This document shows positions 11,052 to 21,369 of a DNA stretch of 64,000 nucleotides, piece after piece. The position numbers were made by a program, and so were the translations under genes. This stretch comes from Rhynchospora pubera. Lineage: Eukaryota; Streptophyta; Magnoliopsida; Poales; Cyperaceae. Each line of letters starts with the position of its first letter. Position 1 is the stretch's first letter. The DNA is taken from the NCBI GenBank assembly GCA_028095005.1, contig CM051459.1:2161190-2225189 (forward strand), read 5' to 3'. Under the pieces are notes generated by a model. It did no database searches and was not told where the DNA came from. It saw only the letters and a list, made by a program, of their open reading frames with translations.

Positions 11052-12131
11052 AAAATTACAGATAATAATAAATAATTTTCTAATCTCTGTTTATTATTTA
11101 CGTACTGTTGGTTCAAACTGTTACAATATAAAAAGAGATATTCACGATGCAATAAATTTGAGGATGGGTAATGTTAGAGTTAAACATGTTTGACTGTATG
11201 TCGATCAAATTTTAATTTTTGATATTACAATGATTAATTTAAATGGCTCAACTTTTCTCCATAATTATATATTTTTTGGAAACCAAATATTACATTTTTT
11301 TTAACTTTGTCCCTATTTTATAATTTTAGATCATTAATTTAATTAGGTATGGACTCTTTAAATTTAAAAGTTAAAAAAAATTAAGAATTTGAAATAAATA
11401 TAAAATTTGACCTCCAAAGAAATTTCAATATGAAGATTAGATTGAGCCGTTCAGATTGGTCATTTGAAATTTAGCTAGTTAATATTTAAATAAAGTTTGA
11501 AATTATCATAATAGATAAATACGTCTTTTGAGATTAATATGATAGATCATAAATATGTTTTTTTTTTCCTTCTTTTGACAAATTAGACAGTGACTATCTT
11601 AAAACAGTGATTATCTAGTGAGATGGATCATAAATATGTTACTATTATTTGTTGGGTTTTGTATTCATTTGTATTATATTGTTCGCAAACTTAATTACTT
11701 GAAAATGTAACAATCGAACACATAGTTTTCCAAATTACCATTAGTAAATTAATATCTCCTTATATAGTTTCCATAAAATGTACATCAAATTTGTTATAAT
11801 ATAAAGAAAAATTGAATGGTCAACCATCAAGCGGTTTTTAAAAAAACACGGTCAATTTTGTTAGCCCTTGATCCATGATCATAGAATCTCTAAATTGCAT
11901 ATATCAATTAGGTAGAGAAACTTTCTAAACTAAAGAAAAGGTACTAATAATTTTAATTATTCTTTATCATTTTTGTCAACCGGCCGTGTTTGCTATAACT
12001 AAAAATGATTATTAATGTATTCCTTCGCATATTTAATTTAATATAATTTGCTAATCATTGGCATTCCATCAAGTGTTGATAAAATTAAGTCACTAGTTTT
12101 TCAACTCATTCGATAGCTGATTGGTATTCGA
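11052..12131. other. Gene-free AT-rich spacer
   Basis: No supported gene. Part of 11180-11520 resembles the inner portion of fold-back elements seen elsewhere (a GAGCCGTTCAGATTGGTCAT motif), but no boundaries could be set. Confidence 0.35.
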
Positions 12132-12139
12132 ATTGCAAC

Positions 12140-12428
12140 TCAGCCTGTTTAACGTTCGAAAAGGCAACGGAATGGACCATTTCGTGTGCCGTTCCGTTCC
12201 AGAAACGGTATACGCTGAAATGATTCGTTATTCGTTCCGTTTGCAACGGAATGGACGGAACGTAGCGGAACGAATCAATTTACACTGTATTTCACACAAA
12301 CGTATGCCGAAATCCGTTCCGTTTACCGTTCCGTTTCAGAAACGTATACCGAAATCCGTTCCGCCACTCGTTTCGTTTGGACGGAACGTGCACGGAACAC
12401 GAAAGACGGTATACCGTCGGCAGGCCTA
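12140..12428. mobile_element. Non-autonomous hAT element with CGGAACG repeats
   Basis: A 289-bp element with short imperfect inverted ends, TCAGCCTG at the left and TAGGCCTG (complement) at the right. It is flanked by a perfect 8-bp duplication ATTGCAAC at 12132-12139 and 12429-12436, which is diagnostic of the hAT superfamily. The interior carries more than ten copies of CGGAACG/CGTTCCG in both orientations, like the subterminal transposase-binding repeats of hAT elements. A run of open frame at 12121-12429 is a by-product of this repetition, not a gene. Confidence 0.88.
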
Positions 12429-12436
12429 ATTGCAAC

Positions 12437-12874
12437 AATTTTATACATATAAAACCACATGCAAGTTATAGAAACACGTAAGGCCGGTTAACAAAAAAAT
12501 ATTGTTTTTTCCACTGAAATAACTTTTTTAACAGGTTGTGCGGTTGTCAGATAGGCTGGCTGCTGGCAGAACCTGGTGAGAAAACTTAGGAACCTGTGTC
12601 ATACATGAGAAACATTATATAAGTATATAATTCATAGAGAACACATACGTGTATGATATATGTAATTAGCAGAAGACCGTACATAAACGAATAAAAAGCA
12701 CGTTGTCGTACCAGTGAGCATGTACGTCAGTACGTAGCTCAACTTTCTACCAGAGAAGCTATATATATATTTATCATCAATTAATGTACAATTAGACATT
12801 AGCTAATTGATTATGGATCCTCAGACAGCTCTGATCAAGTATGCACAGCACGAACTTGATCGATGGATCGATCT
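12437..12874. other. Spacer and 3' region of the second FPF1-like gene
   Basis: No gene in this stretch. The part next to 12875 should be the 3' UTR of the minus-strand FPF1-like gene. Confidence 0.4.
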
Positions 12875-13189
12875 TTACAGATGAACAACCCGAAAGCACT
12901 CACGGTTCTTCAGCACGATATCATACATGTGCATGGAGCGGAAGCGGGAGAATTCACGTGGGAGGGAGATGAGATCGATGCAGGAGCGCTTGTGGAACTG
13001 CAGCAGGTCGGGGTCCTCATAGTAGCGCTCCCACCCGAGGCTGAACAGCTTCCGCTCCAACAGTGCGTAGGAGGTGATCACTTCATTTGTCGGTGTGTGA
13101 AGCAACTTTTTGCGCCTTGAATGTTCTTCTGTCTGGTTATCCACGAGACAAACCACTCCATTCTTTTTGAACACCCACACACCTGCCAT
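12875..13189 (-). CDS. Flowering-promoting factor 1-like protein (104 aa)
   Basis: Second FPF1-family member, intronless. It reads MAGVWVFKKNGVVCLVD, a basic SRRKKLLHTPTNEVITSYAL block, ERKLFSLGWERYYEDPDLLQ, FHKRSCIDLISLPREFSRF and MHMYDIVLKNRECFRVVHL. The RRKK block and GWERYYEDPDLLQFHKRS are closer to canonical FPF1 than in the copy at 5.3 kb. A Lys is inserted in the usually invariant VFKNGVV (VFKKNGVV). The start is fixed by the MAGVWVFK N-terminus. A TATA box lies about 120 bases upstream, after a CT-rich leader. Role as for the family: flowering and growth regulation, mechanism unknown. Confidence 0.94.
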   Translation of the reverse strand: MAGVWVFKKNGVVCLVDNQTEEHSRRKKLLHTPTNEVITSYALLERKLFSLGWERYYEDPDLLQFHKRSCIDLISLPREFSRFRSMHMYDIVLKNRECFRVVHL

Positions 13190-13306
13190 TAATTAATTGT
13201 GCCTCTCTCTCTCTCTATGTATGTTTCGTGGGGAGTGGGATTGTGGTATGTGTGACAGACAGTGCTTGTAACTAGTGGTGCTGTCATGGATGGCATAATT
13301 TGGGGG

Positions 13307-13315
13307 TATTTATAG
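13307..13315 (-). promoter_or_regulatory. TATA box of the second FPF1-like gene
   Basis: CTATAAATA on the minus strand, 118-126 bases upstream of the ATG. A (CT)n/(GA)n tract at 13203-13215 lies between them in the presumed leader. Confidence 0.7.
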
Positions 13316-13798
13316 CTTGGAGGCGGGGAATGACGAAATGCAAGACAAACACGTACGCATGTTTGTAGGGTACGTAGGAAGCAGGAACATAACTTTTTAA
13401 ATGTTTGGTATGCTTAAGCTTACTGTTTTCAAATTCTGTCATGGGACACCCTTGCTACCATTTCAGTATAATTTTTTGAAGAGTTTGATTAAATAAATAA
13501 ATTGCAGTATACTTATAATTAATTTAAATTCTTATGTTATGTTATCGTTTAAAGCCTGATGTAATTGGAATTGTTTGGAGAGGAACAGATGCATCTTAAA
13601 TTCTTAATTACACGGGGAACTTACTTTCGATTATTGTCATCCAGTGAAAGCCTTTCCATGGGTAATACTAAATTTAATAACAAAAAAGACGATGCAGAAT
13701 TTTCTTTTTTCAAATAGAAATAACTCAGAAATTCTATACACGGCGTTCATCCAAGGGCTAAAAAAACATAAGCATTCTCCGTTCCTGATCGCTCCTTT
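13316..13798. other. Upstream spacer, no gene seen
   Basis: Upstream region of the second FPF1-like gene. No other coding or RNA gene is supported; no clear regulatory motif was recognised beyond the TATA box. Confidence 0.35.
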
Positions 13799-13814
13799 CT
13801 CTCGTTATAATTTT

Positions 13815-13947
13815 ATTTATTTATTTTTTTCTTTGAGGGTAGGGTGGCGAATACCACAGCCTACAAATTTTCATTAAAGAAAAGTATATACAAAGTGGAA
13901 CGTAATTACAAGAAAGAAAAAGGAAACTGCTAGTCTACAGCCATAGT
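13815..13947 (-). mobile_element. 5'-truncated LINE tail, 133 bp
   Basis: On the minus strand the sequence ends in a LINE 3' tail (GGCTGTGGTATTCGCCACCC, then ACCCTCAAAG and an A-rich run). It is flanked by a 16-bp duplication with one mismatch, CTCTCGTTATAATTTT at 13799-13814 and CTCTCGTTATGATTTT at 13948-13963. The same tail in slightly different form ends the LINE inserted in the GST gene at 29.1 kb, so both belong to one family. There is no coding sequence left. Confidence 0.8.
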
Positions 13948-13963
13948 CTCTCGTTATGATTTT

Positions 13964-15056
13964 CAATTTAGGTAAAATTGTCAACTTGCATACCAAATTT
14001 AGAAATTAATGACATGTCACAAAAATAACACAAACAAAGAATAAAGGAACGCAAAACATATGGTTATACAAAACAAAGCTATATCTCCCTTAACAAGGGC
14101 ATAGCTATTAGCTAGGAACTGTAATTACCGCTAAAACAGCACCTATATATAATAGCACTTCATTAATTTTGGATTACAGCATACTTTATCTGGAAAGCAA
14201 GAATTAGTTCTTAAAACACTAGAGCTTATTCCAAAGGAATAATGCCAAAGGACAGAGAAATTTGCTCCGAGGGTGTGTGTCCCTGCATTTGCGTGTAGTT
14301 TTATTCAAGTGAGAAGTTTTTTCACGGTACAGGTGATGAATTTACAACCAATGAACCAAAGCACTTTAATTAAGCATCTAATCCAAAGGCGTAAGGTGGG
14401 GAAAAAAAAAACAACTGAAATGGATCCTTTATATGTCATGACTCATGAATGTGGAAAAAGTTAAATAGGAAACATTACTCTGATAGAATATTGGCTGAAG
14501 CGCTAATGAAAAATAATGAAATGACATTTTGTTATCAGAATCTTGTGACTTCACTAAATTGTTTTTTTTTAATAACGGGTAGACATTAAGAGGTAATATT
14601 TTGGAGAGAATTCTTATGAAATTTCTAATCTGTTAAAAGTTATTATATTCTAATTCTTGATTCTCACACTATATTATAACTTTTGCAAATTTATCTTATG
14701 CTGTAAGGTTATAAAAATATACATACCGAGTGCGCATTGTTGCTTACTCATGCAAAGATAAATTCTTAAATAGTATAGGTTAAATGAGGATATATATTCT
14801 CATTCTCAGCCAAAATGTATGAATCAATCCAAAATCTGTTCCCTCTTTGTTGAGCACTAATTTTTCATTTTTACCTTTCAAGGTGCGAACTAAAAGCCTC
14901 TTGTGCTCATCCTGGAGGGGCCAGAACGCTCAGGTTTCAAATATGGCCGAAAAATAAAATAATAATATTAAAATATTATTAAATTTCAAAAAATATTAGT
15001 AAAATAATTCGAATTATAAAAATTGTATCATAATATCGGTTTTTGAAAGTACGACA
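13964..15056. other. Gene-free AT-rich spacer
   Basis: No supported gene, RNA or bounded repeat was seen. Confidence 0.35.
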
Positions 15057-16761
15057 ATAATATCATTCTTCTAAAAAACGATACTAGCCATAACACCATT
15101 CCCTTAGTTAATTTAAGTGTTCATTTTATAATTTTAATATTTTTAATATAAGTTAATAATAATTTTTATGCAAATTTAATATTTGTATTTCTAGTAATTT
15201 TTTATGCAATTTTAATATTTGTATTGTTGGTATTTTTTTCCTTTTAAGATGTTTTATTTAGTTCTTTGATATGTTGCATATATTTTGTACCATACTTGTT
15301 TTAGAAATTGTAAGAATTAAAATTCGATTAATTTAATAGATACAAAATAGAAATTACACAAATAAAATATATTACATCAAACTTGTCCATATGATAAAAT
15401 ACAAATTAGTAAATAAAAATAATAAATATGATTACATCACACGAAAAACTATTTCCTTCCTCATTAGGAAATGATGTTCTTTATCCTTAGACCTAAACGT
15501 GCAAACTCGCCTCCTATCCCCCTCCCCCCCTCCCCCCCCCCAACTATTTTCACTCGATTCCCCGCTACTTGATGTCTATTGACTGTCTCTATTACTTGAC
15601 CTCGACTGGTACTAGTTAATCGTGCCGAAACTGACCGTGAATCAACTCTAATGGAATTTTGAAGTGGTTGAATACCTTATTTTCCAAGACCAAGATGACT
15701 TTCAGTTCTAGGATCAATACTGATGGAGTTTCGGCTTGGTTGAACCATTTCCCAAGAAAGTTCAAGTCAGTTTCCTGTAGAAGATTCACCTTTATTCCTT
15801 GTAGTTTCTCTTGTTCTCAGCGTGTTGGTACGGTGACTAGATTGAACTACTTCCATCGACTGAGGTCCCTCCGTGACATTGCCTACAGTATTGTCTCCTC
15901 TTGTTCTCCTTCTTTTATTTTTATTGCGTCCATATCCAATCATGATCCTTATTTCGCTTTTCGCAATTAATCAAATGCCTATCATGAACAATCAAGTATT
16001 TATCATATACAGACCAAAAAGAGGCAGAGGAGGCGGAGAAAGCAAAATGGTGAGATGAAGCATGTGAAATGACATACGACGCTCAGTCAAAAATTTGAGA
16101 TAAAGTGTGTCAAATGGTCGACAAGTATAAAGACAAAATAAAAAAGCAATTTGTTGCTTTTAGTTAAATATTGTTATATTGTGTAATCTGTAATGTGTTA
16201 TTATATTGTGTAATATTAATTAACGTTTGTTTAATTTATGTTCTGTTATGGATACAAAATATTATTCATACAAAATAACATCATATAAAATGCGATAACA
16301 TCATACACATAATTAATCATAATTTAAAATAAAATGTACGAAATAACATCATACAAATCACCATAATAACATACCATCACACAACTGAAAGAGTCCTTAA
16401 ACCATCCAAACGTTCAATAATAAAGCAAGACTTTTAATCACGGAAGAACTCTTCCGACTAAATGATGGAATAAGAGCTTAGGAAGAGCAAAAATTATTAA
16501 AGAAAGTTAACCAAGAGAGAGAGAGAGAAATGGATAAAAAATTCAATACTCTTTAATTAGTCTTTCTTTTTCTCCCACCTTTCCTATCTCGGTATATGAA
16601 AACAAAAAAATTTTGCACCAATATTTCTCAAATTTCAGCCGTAGAGTTAAAGATAGCTAAAGCTAACAACAATATCAAGCTCTCCACCTTGCAACGAGCT
16701 TATTGATCAGATCCCTCTTGATAGGGTTCCATGTCATGTGATTCTCCGAGACGATAAGGTA

Positions 16762-18466
16762 CACTACGCCATTTAAAATTATTAGTACCGGTTTTATACA
16801 TTTTATTAGTATCGGTTTTGTACCGGTACTAATAAGCCGGTACTAAGAGGTGGTGGAAAGTGGCGACAAACACAATTAGTACTGATTTTTAACTAAAAAC
16901 CGGTACTAAATTAATTTTTAAAAAAATAAATAAATCTATCATTAATATATCTGTTTCTGGGACTGTACAGTCAGTAATATCACTATGGTTGAGATTTATG
17001 CCAAATTAACTTCTTGGTGACTGCTTGAAAATCGAGATTTAAACTAGGCTTATGAGATGTGTAGTAAAAATCATTGAACTTTGAATTCCCATTCAAATTA
17101 ACTGGGGCCTCTGAGCTGATGACCTAAATTTAAAGAAGTCTTATGATCGAAGGTTATAAATAATCAACAGAAATCGGAATAGATAATAAATATTATTAAT
17201 CCACCACCAATATATATGATATGAATACATGAAAGTATGATATTAATCATACTGTCAAAATATATAATTGGTGGTTGGTTCGTAAATTTTCTGCAAATAC
17301 CTTGTTGGTGTGTTTGTCCAATATGACTACATTATGTGCTAAGTACTTATACTAACCATATCAAGAAGGCTATACCGGCGCTTCTTTGAAGTGTTGAGAG
17401 TACTTTGTCGAAGAAAGAACTTTTGAGCATGACTAGCGACTTGTGTAGGGAGTTCTTGTAGTCACAAAATTTCTAGAGATGCCTCTCCAGTCTCCTTTTT
17501 CCAACTTCTCCAAACCAACAAGGAATAATCTGTGCTCTTCTTCACTCCATGGCACACCTATATATGCAAAGAGATTTAAAAACAAATATGCCTTATATTA
17601 GTTGTATGTTTTGAGAGATTGTGTTAACAAATTAGCTTATTAGCAATCATTATAAAATATTGAAGCAAATTTTACAACTAAAAATTAAAGCTTTCATCTC
17701 GACAAGATAAGTAGGCAGAAGAGAAGCAGAACATGAGTTTATAACACACATGATTTCTTATGATAATTTAATTTACTCATTCAAGCTTGTGATAGAAGAG
17801 AACAGGAATTAGAAAAGTAACTTTTTTCATATCAAATTGTTCCGAGAAATCCTAGTAAGCATAAAAAAAACAATAAAATATTAGAAAATTCTTTTATTAA
17901 ATAAAAATATTATAATTTTGACTGATAAATAGAACATATTTCCAACAATATATTTAATTATGCATTAAATACAGTTAATTAAGTAATGGATACCTTTATT
18001 TCTCTCTTGAGTGGCACCGACTAGACCATCAGAGAGGTACCCAATTGAACCCTTCTCCTCAATCGAAACAAGCACTGATGAAAAAGAGGAGGAAGGAGAA
18101 GCAGGAGCAAGAGGTGAAGAAACAAAGGAAGAAGAGCTCAAGCAATTCATGCTATAGCTACTATTCAAAGTTGTACTAAATAATAGATTTTTAGTACCGG
18201 CTTTTTATAAAAAACCGATACTAAATTAAAAACTATTTTTTTCATATTTGTCGGCACTTTAGTATCAGTTTTTTTACAAAACCGATACTAAATGAAAATT
18301 ATTTTTTTATTTTTTTCAGCGATTTTTAGTATCGATTTTTTAAAAAAAAACCGATACTAAATAATAAGTCTGACAATTACAAAATTGCCATGATTTATTA
18401 TTAATACCGATTTTTTTTTAAATAAATACTAATAGTCCGGTACTAATAATCTTTTTTGATGCAGTG
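16762..18466. mobile_element. CACTA element, non-autonomous, 1,705 bp
   Basis: The left end CACTACGCCATTTAAAATTA and the right end (complement) CACTGCATCAAAAAAGATTA both lead into TTAGTACCGG. The flanking 3-bp duplication is GTA (16759-16761 and 18467-18469). Both subterminal regions are filled with repeats of (A)CCG(G/A)TACTAA(T/A) in both orientations, the expected binding-site arrays of CACTA transposons. No transposase is present. The interior holds an intron-containing fragment of a MYB-related gene. Confidence 0.93.
17355..18168 (-). pseudogene. Captured fragment of a SHAQKYF-type MYB-related gene
   Basis: Two exons on the minus strand inside the CACTA element. Exon 17994-18168 encodes a Ser-rich stretch ending GYLSDGLVGATQERNKG. 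A GT-AG intron (17558-17993) follows. Exon 17557 down to about 17355 encodes GVPWSEEEHRLFLVGLEKLE, KGDWRGISRNFVTTRTP and, after a one-base shift near 17448-17450, PTQVASHAQKFFLRQSTLN and KKRRYSLLDMV. This is the single MYB repeat of the plant MYB-related (MYBS/KUA1-like) transcription factors, with the SHAQKYF motif as SHAQKFF. The frameshift and missing ends make it non-functional as a factor. The retained intron shows it was captured as DNA, not as cDNA. Confidence 0.88.
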
Positions 18467-18869
18467 GTAGAGCGTCGTTTGAGGTAGGCGGAGGAGACCT
18501 TTATGATGCTTCGTCGCAGCCAATTAATGGCTATAGCAGTGGAGGCAAATCTCTTGTTTCTTTGTGATGTTTTTTACTTGATATAATATGACAATCGAGT
18601 ATTACTTTTTCTGACTTAGCTAAAGATTGAGTTCGGTAATAGGCCAATGGCTAACAATTGACTTATAGCTAATAATTTGGTAATACGTTGAATTTCACAA
18701 ACTAATTATGGGTTAATTTAAGATTTAATAAACCAATAAGAATTAATTAGGACGTGATATATCATGAATTTATTTTATTGGTTATTGTTGTTTTCATGAA
18801 TACTTAGTATTACATTAATTATCATTATTATTAAGATCTATATTTATGCAATAAAAAAAGTAAAAGAAA

Positions 18870-19045
18870 TAAAAAAGAAAAATGAATATTTTATTCCTTT
18901 CTTCTATTTTTCTTCTTAATTCACCATCCAAACAAGCATTCTTCTTCTCGAAATAACACTTTTTTCGGAATAACACTCTTCCTAATTTTTCTTCCTAGAA
19001 AAATTCTTCTTTGCTTATTCCCAATTCATCCAAACAGACCCCCAC
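18870..19045. mobile_element. Truncated MITE related to the 19.9-kb copy
   Basis: Contains CACCATCCAAACAAGCATTC, several GAATAACACTCTT units and an ATTCATCCAAACAGACCCCC end that match the right half of the element at 19933-20234. The left inverted repeat is missing, so this is a partial copy. Confidence 0.5.
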
Positions 19046-19932
19046 AAAAAGTATTCATACAATACTACTACATCTAGTAAATATTGACGATATTTTCAGC
19101 TGCGGAATGATTTTCAAAGCTGGATGAAACTGATGGCAAGTGATGCAACCTCTTGCCTCTATTCGCACTTCCAATATGATAACCTCCGTCCCTCTCTACC
19201 ATATCTACCATATATATAAAGAACTTTGGGCCTCTAACATGAAATTCATTTTCATATGTTTTCTCTACATAGTATTTTTCTTTTTTGTATTGAAATAGTA
19301 AACATGAAAGTATTTGTCTTTCAGTGGTTTGATCATCTCCTACAAGATGAACACTAGAACAATCAAAGTGTGGTTTAGGACCCATTAACAACTAACACCA
19401 AATTTCAAAATAAACACATAATTAGTTCATTTATAATATATTATTTATTTACAAAATATTCCTAATTAAACAAATTAAAAAGTAAGTAAATTTATGATTA
19501 TTTATATTTAAGTAAATAAATAATTAATTAATTAAAAAAACTACTTGAAGAAGTTGAAGAGGTTTTTCCGCGCGAATGGCAAGTGAGAAGAAGGGATATT
19601 AAAGTGAAGAATGGGGGCGGGGGAAGAAGAAATATTGTTTTTATATAAAGGATGAATGACTAGTGTTGTTGAAAGAACGATATCAATTAAAAAAATGATT
19701 ACAAGTAATAAAAAATATTTAGTTTATATTAAAAAATTAACAAATATTAAAAAAACACTTAAATTAACGAAGGAAATGGTGTTAGACAAATATCGTTCTA
19801 TAGAAGAACGATATTAGAGACGACAGAGTGCCTATGAGAGAAAGAATGCCGAGTCGGAAGAGGAAAACGTAATGAAAGAGAAGTTGAGGCGATACATTCG
19901 AGGAAGCCAGATGATGAAATGAAATAATAATA

Positions 19933-20234
19933 GCCCTGTTTGGATGGGCAAGAAGAAGGCTTCTTCCTGGAGAGCCATATTCCGGAAGAAATTTTCATCC
20001 AAACAAAATGAGAAAAGACTGGAAGAGCTTCTTCCACCTAAATCGGAAGAGGCCGGAAGAACAAAATGAGAAGAAGAAAATAACACTCTTCCATTCCTTA
20101 TTTCTAACTCACTATCCAAACAACATTTCTTCTTCCAGGAATAACACTCTTTTCACTCTTTCTGAAATAACACTCATCCCAATATTTCTTTCTAAAATCC
20201 TTCTTCCTTATTCCTAACTCATCCAAATAAGGCC
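19933..20234. mobile_element. MITE, about 302 bp, GTTTGGATGGGC termini
   Basis: Begins GCCCTGTTTGGATGGGC and ends AACTCATCCAAATAAGGCC. Both flanks carry AATA, so the target duplication is 3-4 bp. The interior has repeated CATCCAAACA and GAATAACACTCTT segments that pair with each other. The structure fits the PIF/Harbinger (Tourist-like) MITEs seen elsewhere in the window, though this one is longer. Open frames over it are not genes. Confidence 0.6.
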
Positions 20235-20395
20235 AATAAGAGAGACCGTGGGCGTTGTTCACGATTCATAAAAGTATTTGTATAAAAGGGAGGATCCACT
20301 AACAGATAAATCTCCCAGTTTACAACGTGGAGAATTACTTATTACAATCAGAGTTCACTCAATCAGAGAGGAGCGCTCCCTCTCCTCATGCGACT

Positions 20396-20541
20396 CCCCC
20401 CTGACGGGACTCCCTTCCCCTCACGCGACTCCCCCCTCTCGCGATCTCCCGACACGCTCCTTCCCTCACGTGACTCCCTCTAACATGCGCTCCCCTCACT
20501 TTCACCCTCACGCGACTCCCTTCTCCTCACGTGACTCCCTT
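20396..20541. repeat. C-rich degenerate minisatellite, CTCACGCGACTCCC units
   Basis: At least six diverged units of CTCA(C/T)G(C/T)GACTCCC(T/C)TC run in tandem, in an otherwise AT-rich region. A TATAAAAG sequence lies upstream at about 20282. The stretch may be part of an LTR-like or other repeat, but no ends were found. The open frame across it is an effect of the repeat. Confidence 0.6.
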
Positions 20542-20786
20542 TTCTTTGACCTCCTCACCTCTTAATCTGGCACAACTCTATCTTTCAATCTGATCTGGTA
20601 TATATCTTGCAAGGATAAAGCATAACAGAGTTTTGGATAAGTAACTCCACAAAATTTCAGAAGAATTTATCAAAACCTTTTGTCCTGGAAGGGGGGATTT
20701 ATTCCATTGCATTAGAAAAACGATGACCACTAGTAAAAGTTATAACGCTTATAATTAATAAACATTAATGTAAATGGTACAAGAAA

Positions 20787-20857
20787 GCGCATCTGGTGTA
20801 GTGGTATCATAGTACCCTCCCACGGTACTGACCGGGGTTCGATTCCCCGGATGCGCA
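20787..20857 (+). tRNA. tRNA-Gly (anticodon CCC)
   Basis: A 71-base gene folds into a full cloverleaf. The acceptor stem GCGCATC/GATGCGC is followed by discriminator A. The anticodon stem GTACC/GGTAC closes the loop CTCCCAC, with anticodon CCC at 20819-20821, which reads GGG. The T stem and loop are CCGGG GTTCGAT TCCCGG-like. Internal Pol III promoter boxes are visible: A box TGGTGTAGTGG (20794-20804) and B box GGTTCGATTCC (20836-20846). There is no intron and the CCA end is not encoded, as usual for nuclear tRNA genes. The context is nuclear DNA, not an organelle insert. Confidence 0.97.
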
Positions 20858-20869
20858 TTTAATATAAAA

Positions 20870-20874
20870 TTTTT
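20870..20874 (+). terminator. RNA polymerase III terminator of tRNA-Gly
   Basis: TTTTT on the coding strand, 13 bases after the tRNA end, the standard Pol III stop signal. Confidence 0.8.
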
Positions 20875-21369
20875 AGCCCTTGTCACTTGTAGATTCTTAT
20901 TATTAATTTAATTTTCTATCTTTTGTCGCTTCTTTCTTATGATTATGACATAACTTTTTCTTTTTCTCGTTACTTGTCGGAGCCACGATGCAGTAATAGG
21001 AGGGTATTTACAAACGGGCTGTGTCACGTCCAATACGGATGTATTAGACATGTAGATGGGTCACGTCCAAAATATCCAACAGTCCTCACTATTTGTTATT
21101 TTGTTATATAATTCCAACATCAACATGTATAATGTATATCGCTGTGTTTTTGCTGTATACATTATTGATTATTATGTGCCGTGTTTATATTAATATTATT
21201 TAAATAAAATGTACGATCCGCAGTGAAATGCGTCTCGAAATTCCCAAACAAACATTTTTTTTTAAAAAAAGAAAAGCATAACTGCCACATTATTCCCTAA
21301 AAAAAAGGAATTGGTAAGACTACGAATTGCCACAAACCAAACACAAAGCAGCAATAAATGTGTCCTTGC

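Larger units (their letters stand above)
15057..19816. repeat. Inverted repeat pair enclosing a 4.8-kb block
   Basis: The segment 15057-15156 and the complement of 19721-19816 match along about 95 bp. Shared blocks include ATC(A/G)TTCTTCTA, AACACCATT(C/T)CCTT and GTTAATTTAAGTGTT. This suggests the long terminal repeats of one composite element, into which the CACTA element at 16762-18466 later jumped. No transposase is recognisable inside. The outer ends and target duplication could not be fixed, so it may also be two separate copies of one repeat in opposite orientation. Confidence 0.45.

Noticed and set aside
12121..12429. 102-codon frame
   Set aside because: Lies almost wholly in the hAT element and reflects its CGGAACG repeats.
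15659..15970. 103-codon plus-strand frame
   Set aside because: No start context, no recognisable motif and decayed-repeat surroundings; not enough to call a gene.
16680..18560. Possible host frame YLIVSENHMTWNPIKRDLIN split by the CACTA element
   Set aside because: A short frame can be joined across the insertion, but it hits a stop soon after and no family was recognised.
19074..19391. 105-codon minus-strand frame
   Set aside because: No known domain, no splice or promoter context, inside the inverted-repeat block; could be chance.
20278..20565. 95-codon plus-strand frame
   Set aside because: Translation of the C-rich minisatellite.
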